Part shown: positions 19,901 to 29,675 of the stretch, piece after piece
Numbering within the stretch: position 1 is the stretch's first letter
Layout of the letters: every line of letters starts with the position of its first letter
DNA from: Zygotorulaspora mrakii
Lineage: Eukaryota; Ascomycota; Saccharomycetes; Saccharomycetales; Saccharomycetaceae
Assembly: GCF_013402915.1 (NCBI RefSeq)
Contig: NC_050719.1
Location: 930,001 to 994,000 of the forward strand
DNA length: 64,000 nt
Reading direction: 5' to 3'
The notes under the pieces: model-generated
Told to the model about the DNA's origin: nothing
Databases searched by the model: none
The model's input: the letters and a program-made list of their open reading frames with translations, nothing else
Program-made: the position numbers and the translations under genes

Positions 19901-21997
19901 CCAGTTGAAAGTATGGAAAACCTTACTTTGAAGTTGGAGTTATTAGAATTCATAAGTGAAAATTTATCTTTCACAGACCAAACTCCAACAGTAGCTCATC
20001 TACTATTGGGATTTCAAATTTCAAATGTTATATCAACTGGCCCTGACCTCGCAACTTTCATTAACTCGGAAACCTCTCTTCTGCATTCCCTAATAAATGT
20101 TTTAGCATCCTCTCTGCAAAGTCTCAGCAGTGAAAATATTTATTATGCGCCAATGAGGTTAGCTGCTCGGATTCTAGAGATTATCGTTAAGCTATGCCGC
20201 AATCCTGCAACGTCTCGAATTATGCTTGACCACTTTGTCACCGTGCAGCTCTTTGAACAGCTAGTAGAGTTGGACCCTCAAGCAAACAGTCAAACCTTGT
20301 GGGATGGTGTTTTGTTTCAACCTAAACGAATAAGTGGTTGGAAGTCTTTTGTAACTTCCGAGTCAAATGGTGCTTTACTCTCCTATCTACACTATAAAAG
20401 TTTACTTCTCCAATATTTCAGTCTAGCGATACACAGGCTTGCTCTCGCTGGATCGCAATCTCAGGTAAAAGCTCAAGTCAACCTTTTAATTTCTACTAAG
20501 CTTTGTTCAGCAAAAATCTTTTCCTTTTTGGACACTTTAACGTATGGTGACATTCCAACAGATCACCAAACTATCAAAAAACTTTCGTTGTTCGACAATC
20601 TCCCGCTAAACCTTGAGACAGTTACATTGAAAAATGATTCTAGAGGCAATATTTACGATTTCAGTTCGATAAAGTCTTTGATGGAGCTATCTGTAAGAGT
20701 GCGTTCAAATGGTATAACCGATGGTGCTTCAAGTAGCCTCGGTTCTTCAATGACAGAACAGCTTACCCAAGAATCCAATACAGTGTTTCAGGCATTGTCT
20801 GAGTTTTTAAGCAGGAATACTTATATGGATGATCAATTATCGATTCTTCATTCTTGGGTTCAGGTTGTGCAAATTTTGATATCAGACGGACAATTGTCAG
20901 CTTTGGAAAGATCAAATTTCATTTTAGAAATATTCTCTGCAATCGTTCCAAAAATTAATGATTACATTGAGTTGAATATCTCTTTTTCGGAGGAGCTTGT
21001 TTCATTGGCTGTTGCACTTTTTGACGTTTATCAAAAAGATCGTTATGAAATTGACAAGTTTCAATCTGTGGATTCAAGGTTATACAATTTGTTCAAAGCC
21101 TGTATTCATGGCATTAACTCACCCTTAACTAACATCTCGATTAGATCGGATTTTTATGTTTTGGCAAATAGCTATTTGGTTAGAATTCTCATGGATAAAA
21201 ATTTGGCTAAACCGGTTCTCCAGGATCTCAAGATGAATAACGAAGGTCTTGTGGAAGTTATCTGTAACGATGCAATTTATGGCCAGGGATCAAATAGAAT
21301 AACTGGTATTTTTCTGTTAGACTCTCTGATAAGATTAGGTGATTTAAACAAAGAGAACACTATCTTGCACTCATTGATGAAAAACACCCATTTGCTTCTT
21401 ATAATAAGGTCGATTAAGAACACAGATGCGCTGTTAAGCTCTCCCACCGAGAACATTACCATAGACGACCTACTTTACGAATTGACTGCATTCAAAACTA
21501 TTGCTTACTTGTTGATCAGGATTGCTGAAAGCAGAAATGGGGCACATGCATTGATTCAAAACAAGCTTTTCAATGTTATCGGTAATTGCTCTTTCTTGGG
21601 AATTGATCCAGATCTGGGATTAGAATTATTTTTTGACGAAATCGCAATCAAGAATTCCAATTTCGTAAGTGTTAACGTGAGCTTAGATAAACCCTTGTTC
21701 TTCGGTAAAGATGCCAATGGGATTTCACTGTCAGAGATCATTGTTCCAATTTTCCAGCTATTGTCTGCTGTTTTGCTCAGTATGGGAAGTGCCAATACGA
21801 CAGTCATCAGGGAGGTGAAAGGACTATTAATAAAATCCAGACGATTGACCTTAGGCATAATTAAGCGTGACGCCTTGAAAGATAATGAGACTCATCGCAT
21901 TGACAGTTCTAATACAGATGGTCTTGAGCAAATGGTGAAGCTAGTGGTACTTCTCTGTACTTTAACGGGTTATCGTGGCGAAGAAACTCTCAGTTGA
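16967..21997 (+). CDS. NUP192: Nucleoporin Nup192, inner-ring scaffold
   Basis: Large alpha-helical scaffold of the nuclear pore inner ring. It has 1676 residues (about 1683 in S. cerevisiae) with strong collinear similarity throughout: [14 protein letters not shown] near the start, [46 protein letters not shown], and a conserved C-terminus ending [14 protein letters not shown]. A glutamine-rich insertion (about residues 380-397, [15 protein letters not shown]) replaces a Ser/Asn/Thr-rich linker and is probably an unstructured loop. It converges with NSP1 (about 115 bp between stops), the same pairing of pore genes as in S. cerevisiae YJL039C-YJL041W. Intact, no introns. Confidence 0.97.
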   Translation: [1676 protein letters not shown]

Positions 21998-22111
21998 GAG
22001 TGACGTATGAAATTTATAATTTTGTAGGTAATCACAAACAAGAAGATAAACTAGAAATTAGTATTCATCTTTCTCCGCTATATATTATACACTATGGATT
22101 TGGACCTTCTC

Positions 22112-24649
22112 CTATTTACCGATCAGCTTGATCTTCTGTTCTAATGTTGATGAGTTGTTCTCCAATAATTTCAAAGCATCCAGATGTGAATTTAAGATCT
22201 TAATTAATTGTGTGTTCTCATCTTTATTACGCAAATTTATTGCAGTAGCTTTGTTGAACGTGTTGCTTACCTCATTTATCTCTGATATCAAAGAAGAGAG
22301 ATTCAAGGAAAGCGAATTCAGGTTTTCATCCAAAGTTTCTGCCGTATGGTAAGCCTGCTGCCTTTTTTGATCATTGTTGTTCGCAGCACCATTACCGCTT
22401 GTAGAGAGGACATCAGAGAGCAAGGCTTCTGTTTTGCTCTCGTAATTGTCAAGAAAGGCTTCCAATTCATCTTGTTGTCTCTCTACATACTGGAGCGATT
22501 GATCGATTCTATTCTGAGTTTGCTCCGCAAGCAGAGTATCTGAGTATAGTTGATTGATTTGTTGGCCACCTTTAACCAAGACCTGATCCCATTCGTTAAT
22601 CCTTTTGGAGAACTCGTTGAAATGAGCTCCCGCACCAGATAACTGTTCTGTCCATCTGGTGATCAAATCATCTAAAGTTTTATTATCAAGTGAAATTGGC
22701 ACCGGCTCGATTGTTTTTGGATTCAGGGACTGTCCATTAGACTTATGTTCTGCTAAATTTGATTCAACACTTTCCTTTTTCACCTCATTTTTCTTAGTTC
22801 CAAATGAGAATGCACCTGTGGATGACAGCTTCTCCTTTTCATTTGGCTTCTGTGTGCCAAAAGAGAAGCCACCCTGTGAACCATCTGGAGCACTATCTGC
22901 CTTTTGGGTAGTAGATTTGTCGCCACTAAATGAAAAGCCTTTTGTCTCTGTCTTCGAGGTTGCTGCTTGTTTCTCGACAGAAGGCTTCGTTGCCCCAAAG
23001 GAGAATCCTGAACTTGCTAAAGAGTCTCTCTTCTCATCATTGGGCTTCGCTGTACCTAGGGATGGTACCGAGGGGTTCGCGATATTGTTTTCTACCTTGC
23101 TGTTGAAAGAGAACGCTGGTTTTCCAGTTTCAGTTCCTTCGTTCTTATTCAAGCTATTTTTTGCACCAAACGAAAATCCAGGAGTCGACTTGTTATCTTG
23201 AGCTTTTGAGCCAAAAGAAAATGGAGCTGGATTTGCTGTTTCGCTTCCTTCCTTCTTATCCGAGCTATCTTTCGAACCAAAAGAGAATCCGGGTGTTGGT
23301 TTGTTGTCTTGCACTTTGGAGCCCAAGGAAAATTGAGATGTGTCATCTTTTTTTTCGGTAGAGAATAGGCTAGGTTTTGTATTAGTATTAGCATTGACAC
23401 CAAAAGAGAAGGCAGGTTTACTCTCTGAACTATTTTCATTTCCGTTTGTAGCACCAAAGGAGAATGGTATCGGTTTATCATCCTGCTTTTTATCATTAGA
23501 TGAAGCAGCCTGGCTCGCAGGTTTTGCTATTTCAGCTTCCTTTTTCGAAGACGCATCTGTTGTACCTGTCGTGCTGAAGCTGAAAAGTGGTTTCGCCGAC
23601 GTATTTGAATTATCTGTTTTGGCGGCACCACCAAAACTTATTGGTGCAGCATTATTAGTTGTCTTAGAGCTAAAGAGTGTATTACTCGGTGCTTTGACAG
23701 AATCATTCGAAGTAGGTCCCAAATTGAAAGATGATGTAGCCGGTTGTGACTTGTTGTCTGAATTTACAGGAGCTGTAGCTTTTTGTGCACCACCCAGATT
23801 CAGTAATGTAGGCTTCGAAGGCACACCTTTTTGCTCGACTTTTGCTCCAAACAGGCCGGGATTGGAGGTAGTCCCTTGAGCTGCACCTCCAAAAGAAAAG
23901 ACAGATGTGTTGTCACTGTTGTTACTCTTTTTTTCTTGGCCTTGGAATAATGACTTGTTGTCTTGTCCGGAAGAATTTGCACCGAATGACATGGAAGAGG
24001 GCTGTGTAGTATTATGACCAAATAAAGGTGCGGCAGGTTTCTGTCCATCTTTTTGGGCAAATAACCCACCAGTTGAGCCACTGGTGCCCCCAAATAGAGG
24101 AGCAGCAGCAGGTCCATCTTTATTACCACTGCTTATACCGGTATCGCTGTTGGTACCAACTTTAAAATCGAAAGCTCCTGCGCTAGTCGATTTAGAATTG
24201 TCCCCGAAACCAAATGATGGTTTACTGCCATTATTTGCATTGAAATTTATAGTGGCAGCTGGCTTGCCGAAGGCAGAAGATGCACCAGCAATTCCATTAG
24301 TAGTCGAGTTGCTGTTGGTATCTGCTGTGCTGAAGTTGAAACCTTTGGTTCCTGAACCGAAACTTCCCTGAGTATTACCACCAGCATTATTACCAAACGA
24401 GAAAGCTGACTTGTTAGACGCATCCGTTCCCGAACTGGCACCAAATGAAAAGGCAGGTTTACTCCCTGCCTCAATACCTGTGGCTGAAGCGCCTTGTTTA
24501 TCTGATGTATTGAAATTCACTATAGTAGGTTCTTGTTAGTAAAAATATTCATTGATCACTATGATACCGCTTCGCGGAGCAAACAAATGTGCCGAATGGA
24601 CTAGTGACGCATTAACAATGCTGCATCAATAGCATAATAATCACATACT
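22112..24649 (-). CDS. NSP1: FG-nucleoporin Nsp1, spliced (24649 + 22112..24519)
   Basis: Central-channel FG nucleoporin. Its C-terminal coiled coil assembles with Nup57-Nup49 and Nup82-Nup159. It has 802 residues (823 in S. cerevisiae). The N-terminal two thirds is a low-charge FG region followed by charged FSFG repeats (FSFGAT, FSFGSK and variants, spaced about 20-30 residues). The C-terminal 200 residues ([18 protein letters not shown] onward) are conserved coiled coil with [21 protein letters not shown]. No ATG exists at the start of the long frame, which begins GTG. Splicing the upstream A (24649) to TG (24519) makes the ATG, and the intron signals are canonical. S. cerevisiae NSP1 also has a 5' intron. 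A Reb1-type site lies 120 bp upstream. Confidence 0.95.
24520..24648 (-). other. NSP1 intron splitting the start codon (129 nt)
   Basis: Read on the minus strand: A (24649), then 5' site GTATGT (24648-24643), branch point TACTAAC (24541-24535) and 3' site TAG (24522-24520), then TG AAT TTC. The exon 1 coding part is one base, so the initiator codon is formed only by splicing. Confidence 0.92.
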
Positions 24650-24767
24650 TCAAATGATACTTGCGATGCCTTCTGATGCCTTTTCGATCTGTAAATGCGT
24701 TCACTGTTGATGAAATATATATACCTTTTCTGCATCTCCATCGCTCTGAAGCCAAAAACATATTTGG

Positions 24768-24775
24768 CCGGGTAA
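24768..24775 (+). promoter_or_regulatory. Reb1-type site upstream of NSP1
   Basis: CCGGGTAA, about 120 bp upstream of the NSP1 start codon. It matches the Reb1 consensus. No other strong site was seen in the 295 bp between NSP1 and MHP1. Confidence 0.55.
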
Positions 24776-24944
24776 ACAATATCTATGTCATAAATAATAT
24801 TGTTATATGCTTATGTGTTATATTGTAGTGTAACAAGTGATTGCACTCGATATTAATTATTATAGGTTGCAAATATACTCTTTCAATATTATATTGAAAA
24901 ATATTCTTATTGTCATAAGTGTTAGTCTTACACGGGTGAAGCAG

Positions 24945-27900
24945 TTATTCGGGCTTCCTATCCCTTTGAATGCTATCCAAAACTTGGTCGTAAGCCGCAT
25001 CTATGGCTTCATCAGCTTCTGAATTATCTGCTGTGGCGGTCGTCGATTTGCCCACTGAAGATATAGAGGAATCTTTGCCCGTTTTTATTTTTTCGTCTGT
25101 TTCTGTGTTACTTGAGCTTGTATCGTCCCCATCATTCAGAGATGTCTGAGGGGACAGATCGACAAGCTTTTTATGAGTTTCAGAATCATGCTTTTTGAAA
25201 ATGTCGTGTAAATGATAACCTTTACTATGCAGTTCATCGATAACATTTACTACGGAAGACATATCGGTCTTCAAAAGCAGATCTTTGATTTGATCTGTTT
25301 TCAATGAATCGCCTGCATTTTCTAGGTAGTTGAGGTCAACTATATTACCATTATTGGACCTGTTGTCATGTACCTTCTTTGTGAGGGCTGTACCACTTCT
25401 AAAAATGCTTCCTTCCTCCCTACCCTGCATCGATATCTTATTCGATGATTCCCGGTCATCTTCATGTAGTTCAATTGTGTCGTCTGCATGCGGATTGAAC
25501 TCTTCAACATCAGCTTTACTGAAAGGCAATAGCATCGAATGGCCACTTTGTTCAAAAGTAGAAGACGAAAGTACTGTCGAAGCAGGGACAGAGGAGTCTT
25601 CATCTGTTTTAGGAGCTTTATTAGCCAAACTGCGTCCGCCCTCTGTAATTGATTCGAAGATAGTTGGAAATGGGCCATCAGTTTTTACACTATCATAAGC
25701 ATCAGTATATGCGGAGCTTAATTTAGCTTTATGTCTGTCCTTCAATAATCTTAAACCTTTTTCAAAACTTGCTTCTATAAAGCATAGTCTGATCAATGTT
25801 TCTTTTCCTTCAGTGCTCAATTGCCCTTTTACTCGCGTATCGAATAAATCCTTGACAACCTTTCTGATTTTGGATCTAGCGATTGTGACCCTTTCAATGT
25901 ATCTTTCTACAAGCTTATCATACAGTTCTTTGTCTTTGAAATCATCAGTCAGTAGCACTGAAAGTTCATCTTGTAAAGTTGATAGTTGATCTTTGTCATC
26001 AGATGGTTTCCCACTCTCGCTTTTGACTTTATTCAATTCACTATCAACATTTCTCATTGTATACAAGGAAACCTTTTCCCTTATGTTTGCAGGCATGTAA
26101 GTGTAATCGATGTCCAACGTTATCAGGGAAGAGCTTTTGCGGACAGCATCCGCAAGTGCCTTACACGAAGCAAGATCAAACTTGGTACCTAATATTGACA
26201 AATAGTTTAATCTTGAACATAGCGGAAGGACTTCTGCCAACATAACAACGAGAGTCGATGACAAATTTTCATAGTCCAAATGTAAACGTACCAAATTTAC
26301 AAATACTGGCAAACAGTTGATTAACGTTTTCATACAATGAGGAAACATTTTGGGATTATTTGATATATCCAGAAATTTCAAATTCTCAAAATAGCATAGG
26401 ATGCTAATTAGCTTCAAAACTTCATTAGTTTCAGACGTATCATTGGGTCCTACTTCTAAACCTGTACAGTTGAAAGAAATGTATTTGAAGACATTACTTT
26501 TTCCTTTATTGTGAATTTTATCTACTATAGCATCAATAAATCCCGACAATTTACCATTCAAATCGTTAAAGCCGATATCCAATCCGGTAACCTTCGATTG
26601 TACTATCCAATTTGCTAACTTGTCACATTGGGCCTTTGTGAGGCGATTGTATGCGAGACCTAATCTTGTAGTAGCGATGCAGGCAACTTCGATAAAATTG
26701 CTAAATTGATCGGATGGCATTTGAGCACCTGATATGATAACTTCTTCGAGACCTCCTTTTGTAGCAACAGATGCGGCCAAAAGATTCCAATTCATATCTC
26801 TACGGCTCTTCGTGTCACATTCCATTCTAGGCATATTATTTTTCAAAGATGATTTAGAAGGCTTTTGGACATTTGTTTTGATAGAGGGAACCATAGTAAG
26901 ATCCAATGCAACTAGTGATTTAGATTTTGATACAAAATAACACAATATTTTCCAGCCCTCGTGGTCTAGGGGGGTGTTTCTTAGTGACAACTTTTCAAAG
27001 TTTTTCTTAAACGTCAAAGCACTCAAGATTGTTCTCAACATGTCAACACTTAAACTGACGCCATCCAAAGACAAACACAAAACTGGGGCAATGCTTAAAA
27101 AATCACTGAAGGACCATATTTCAATCATCGATGGTCTTGGATTTCTCAACTGCAATAAAGGTATTGGATCCGTGGAGCCCTTTTTCAACTGTTTCATAGT
27201 TGCCGGAATCGGTAGAATTTCCCTCAAGTGACAACAACGGGTGTATACAATATCATAAGGAATTTTCATTTTTTTAGGCGGGAAGACCTCTTCTTCAGAT
27301 TCCTGTGATATCATTGAGCTCAATGAAGTTTGTGATTGTTCACCTCCTGTACGTCTGCTAATCATTGGCTTGTCAATAGTAACTCTAGATGCAATGTTAC
27401 TAACTGTAACATCTTCCTCGTTCTTAGAGGAGGAAGAATCATCTTTTAGTCCTCTCTCTCTTGCTGTTTCTGCAGTTTCCACAGCTGCTCTTCCTATATT
27501 TCTCTTTTGTTCGGCTTCTCTCATTTCCCCTGAAGGACTTACGACCTTGTCGTCTGTCTCCGACCGTACTGATGGTGCCATTTCTTCCTTTTTCCTTACA
27601 TCATCACCTTGATGGGAATCAGTTTCTATCAGTAACTTTAGTTGGCCTGACCCACCTACGACAACACCTGTACTAGATGATTCTAATATGATTCTTTTTT
27701 CTTCGGGTGTTAGTCTATGAATTACCACTGACCCGTTGGGTTTGACTTCAACTTCACCTTGACGAGGATGCTTACTGCAAATTTGTTGTGGCGGATCATT
27801 GAAATAGGTATTCACTGCAAATGAGACATATTTCAACGGCTTTATATCTTCTAGTCCAGGGACGACATCTGCCTTTCCAGGATCAAAGGGGTCCTTACTG

Positions 27901-29198
27901 GTCTGAGTACTACGCAATGAGGATACTTCATCCTTTACGTTATTATTACTGTTGGATGCCCCATAAGAAGTAACCCTTCTCAAAAAGGCTCCAAATTTAT
28001 GAGAAGATGACGGAGTAGCTGTGCTTGGCGAAGAAGACTCTGAATCTGAATCTGAATCTGAACTGCCACCGGAATATGTTTTGCAGTTAGAATGAGTTTT
28101 GAGAGCCGGAGACAACTTAGATTTACTTGGGTGCGGTGGTAATGGTTGTCCTCTAGCATCATATTTTACTTTCAGAGCGTTCGGTTTCCGTAGATCAGAA
28201 GTGTTCACATCAAGTGAAAATGAAGTACTCCGTCCTGACCTTCTTGGGTAAATTTTCTTCGAAGAGATTGTCGAAGGATTCGAGTTTTTCTGAAATGCGG
28301 AAACGGAATATCCTTTCGATTTATAGTATTGCAAAAACTCCATTAAACGCGGATCCCAATCCTCTTGCTCATTGCTAACATTACCGCCATCGGAGCTTCT
28401 CTTTTCATTTTGCTGATTCATGTCATCATTAAAGATGTTTTTGTTGCTGTCGTGATGATGTCGGTTATGATCTTGAATTAAAGACTCCGTCTTTGACCTA
28501 GTGAGAGGAACGCCGTTACCAATGTCCTCTTCTTGTTCTTGATTTTTATCATGACTTACTGATTCGTTTACTAAGGAAGATCTTCTCTTATCAGGCAGTG
28601 CTGGTGTGCTTATGCTGGAAGCTCTACTTTTTGGTCGTTGATTCGATTGTGGAACCTGTGTATCGCTTGATACTTCTGGTTTTGATTTCATCCTACCAAA
28701 CAAACTCTTGAAAAATCCCATTTTCTTTTCACCGCCATGAGATAAGGATGATGAAGATCCCGACGAAGAAAGAGAAGCTCTGGATATTGATGCACCCCTC
28801 CTGCGGCTGTGGAACTCGCCATCGCGAGCCTTGTCTTCTGCCGCTGCTGCAGATAGTGATTTCGTCCTTCTCAGTGAAAGATTGGAATCTTTATCCTTGC
28901 TGTGTTGCGTATTGGACTTTTCACTGCTAGCCGAGTTGCTTGGCGGTGAAGCCACGGAGTTCCTACGTGCATACCTCTTTGATAGGTCCACGGGTTGTGG
29001 ACTCATCAAGCCACCTGATCGTTCGCCACTTCCAAGAGACCCTGATCTGGATCTCACGTTCCCTCCTGTTGCATTAGATGGTACATTGGTGATATTTCCA
29101 TTGGTGAGATCCAAATTTCTTGCTCCGACCAGCCAATCAACATCCAGATCAGGTAACTGCTGCTTTTTCAACATATCTTGAGAGCCATTCGAACTCAT
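24945..29198 (-). CDS. MHP1: MHP1-like microtubule-associated / LRR protein
   Basis: Position (NSP1-MHP1-GYP6) and size (1417 residues, 1398 in S. cerevisiae YJL042W) identify it as MHP1, reported to be needed for microtubule stability. The N-terminal half is low-complexity, rich in Ser, Asn, Arg and Lys, with basic patches such as KKMGFFKSLFGRMKSKPE. A central conserved block starts near FPPKKMKIPYDIVYTRCCHLREILPIP. About residues 720-1050 contain leucine-rich repeats (KNFEKLSLRNTPLDHEGW; LVALDLTM; VTGLDIGFNDL; LKFLDISNNPKMF; LITLDIDYTYMP). The C-terminal part is acidic and helical. The LRR reading is mine from the pattern; microtubule binding cannot be judged from sequence. Confidence 0.9.
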   Translation of the reverse strand: MSSNGSQDMLKKQQLPDLDVDWLVGARNLDLTNGNITNVPSNATGGNVRSRSGSLGSGERSGGLMSPQPVDLSKRYARRNSVASPPSNSASSEKSNTQHSKDKDSNLSLRRTKSLSAAAAEDKARDGEFHSRRRGASISRASLSSSGSSSSLSHGGEKKMGFFKSLFGRMKSKPEVSSDTQVPQSNQRPKSRASSISTPALPDKRRSSLVNESVSHDKNQEQEEDIGNGVPLTRSKTESLIQDHNRHHHDSNKNIFNDDMNQQNEKRSSDGGNVSNEQEDWDPRLMEFLQYYKSKGYSVSAFQKNSNPSTISSKKIYPRRSGRSTSFSLDVNTSDLRKPNALKVKYDARGQPLPPHPSKSKLSPALKTHSNCKTYSGGSSDSDSDSESSSPSTATPSSSHKFGAFLRRVTSYGASNSNNNVKDEVSSLRSTQTSKDPFDPGKADVVPGLEDIKPLKYVSFAVNTYFNDPPQQICSKHPRQGEVEVKPNGSVVIHRLTPEEKRIILESSSTGVVVGGSGQLKLLIETDSHQGDDVRKKEEMAPSVRSETDDKVVSPSGEMREAEQKRNIGRAAVETAETARERGLKDDSSSSKNEEDVTVSNIASRVTIDKPMISRRTGGEQSQTSLSSMISQESEEEVFPPKKMKIPYDIVYTRCCHLREILPIPATMKQLKKGSTDPIPLLQLRNPRPSMIEIWSFSDFLSIAPVLCLSLDGVSLSVDMLRTILSALTFKKNFEKLSLRNTPLDHEGWKILCYFVSKSKSLVALDLTMVPSIKTNVQKPSKSSLKNNMPRMECDTKSRRDMNWNLLAASVATKGGLEEVIISGAQMPSDQFSNFIEVACIATTRLGLAYNRLTKAQCDKLANWIVQSKVTGLDIGFNDLNGKLSGFIDAIVDKIHNKGKSNVFKYISFNCTGLEVGPNDTSETNEVLKLISILCYFENLKFLDISNNPKMFPHCMKTLINCLPVFVNLVRLHLDYENLSSTLVVMLAEVLPLCSRLNYLSILGTKFDLASCKALADAVRKSSSLITLDIDYTYMPANIREKVSLYTMRNVDSELNKVKSESGKPSDDKDQLSTLQDELSVLLTDDFKDKELYDKLVERYIERVTIARSKIRKVVKDLFDTRVKGQLSTEGKETLIRLCFIEASFEKGLRLLKDRHKAKLSSAYTDAYDSVKTDGPFPTIFESITEGGRSLANKAPKTDEDSSVPASTVLSSSTFEQSGHSMLLPFSKADVEEFNPHADDTIELHEDDRESSNKISMQGREEGSIFRSGTALTKKVHDNRSNNGNIVDLNYLENAGDSLKTDQIKDLLLKTDMSSVVNVIDELHSKGYHLHDIFKKHDSETHKKLVDLSPQTSLNDGDDTSSSNTETDEKIKTGKDSSISSVGKSTTATADNSEADEAIDAAYDQVLDSIQRDRKPE

Positions 29199-29675
29199 TA
29201 TATATATGTAAAATCGCCAGCAATATCCCTCTCAGATGCCAATAAAATCAACAATTCACAAAAGTTTACTTGAATTTCCTCGAAAGATCCCCGGAAATAG
29301 ATAAAAATAGCTGAGAAAACCACTTAGAAGACAAATCTTAACTTATAGTAAATGCAGAACTTAATAGAAGATTCAATGGTCAAAAACTGTGGCACAAATA
29401 GATCTGGAGTACTTGTTCTTCAGTAGTTTAAAATTACAAAACTGTATATAGTTCCTTTCTGTTTCCCCTTCGAATTCGCTGTATTGTGTTGGAATGCTTT
29501 GTCCGACAGGGGCAGACTGTCCGAAATCATGGTGGACATTGAGAGTAATACCAATTTGGTTTAATATGATGAAGCATGAATGCAATTGGGTTAAAAGTCA
29601 TCGGGTATAGTGGACCATACATTGGTGGTAGACAACTAGGATCCTGCTATTGTTGGGTTTTGGTTTCCGTCAGGT
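29199..29675. promoter_or_regulatory. Divergent intergenic region MHP1/GYP6
   Basis: About 477 bp between divergent starts. Two TGTCCGA words lie 18 bp apart (29500-29506, 29518-29524), related to the TGTCCGG arrays near GPM1 and SDH1. The rest is AT-rich without recognised sites; a 70-codon minus-strand frame here has no family resemblance. Confidence 0.5.

Noticed and set aside
22659..23879. Two frames of about 180 codons antisense to NSP1
   Set aside because: They mirror the repetitive FSFG coding repeats; composition is low complexity and no start or conservation supports them.
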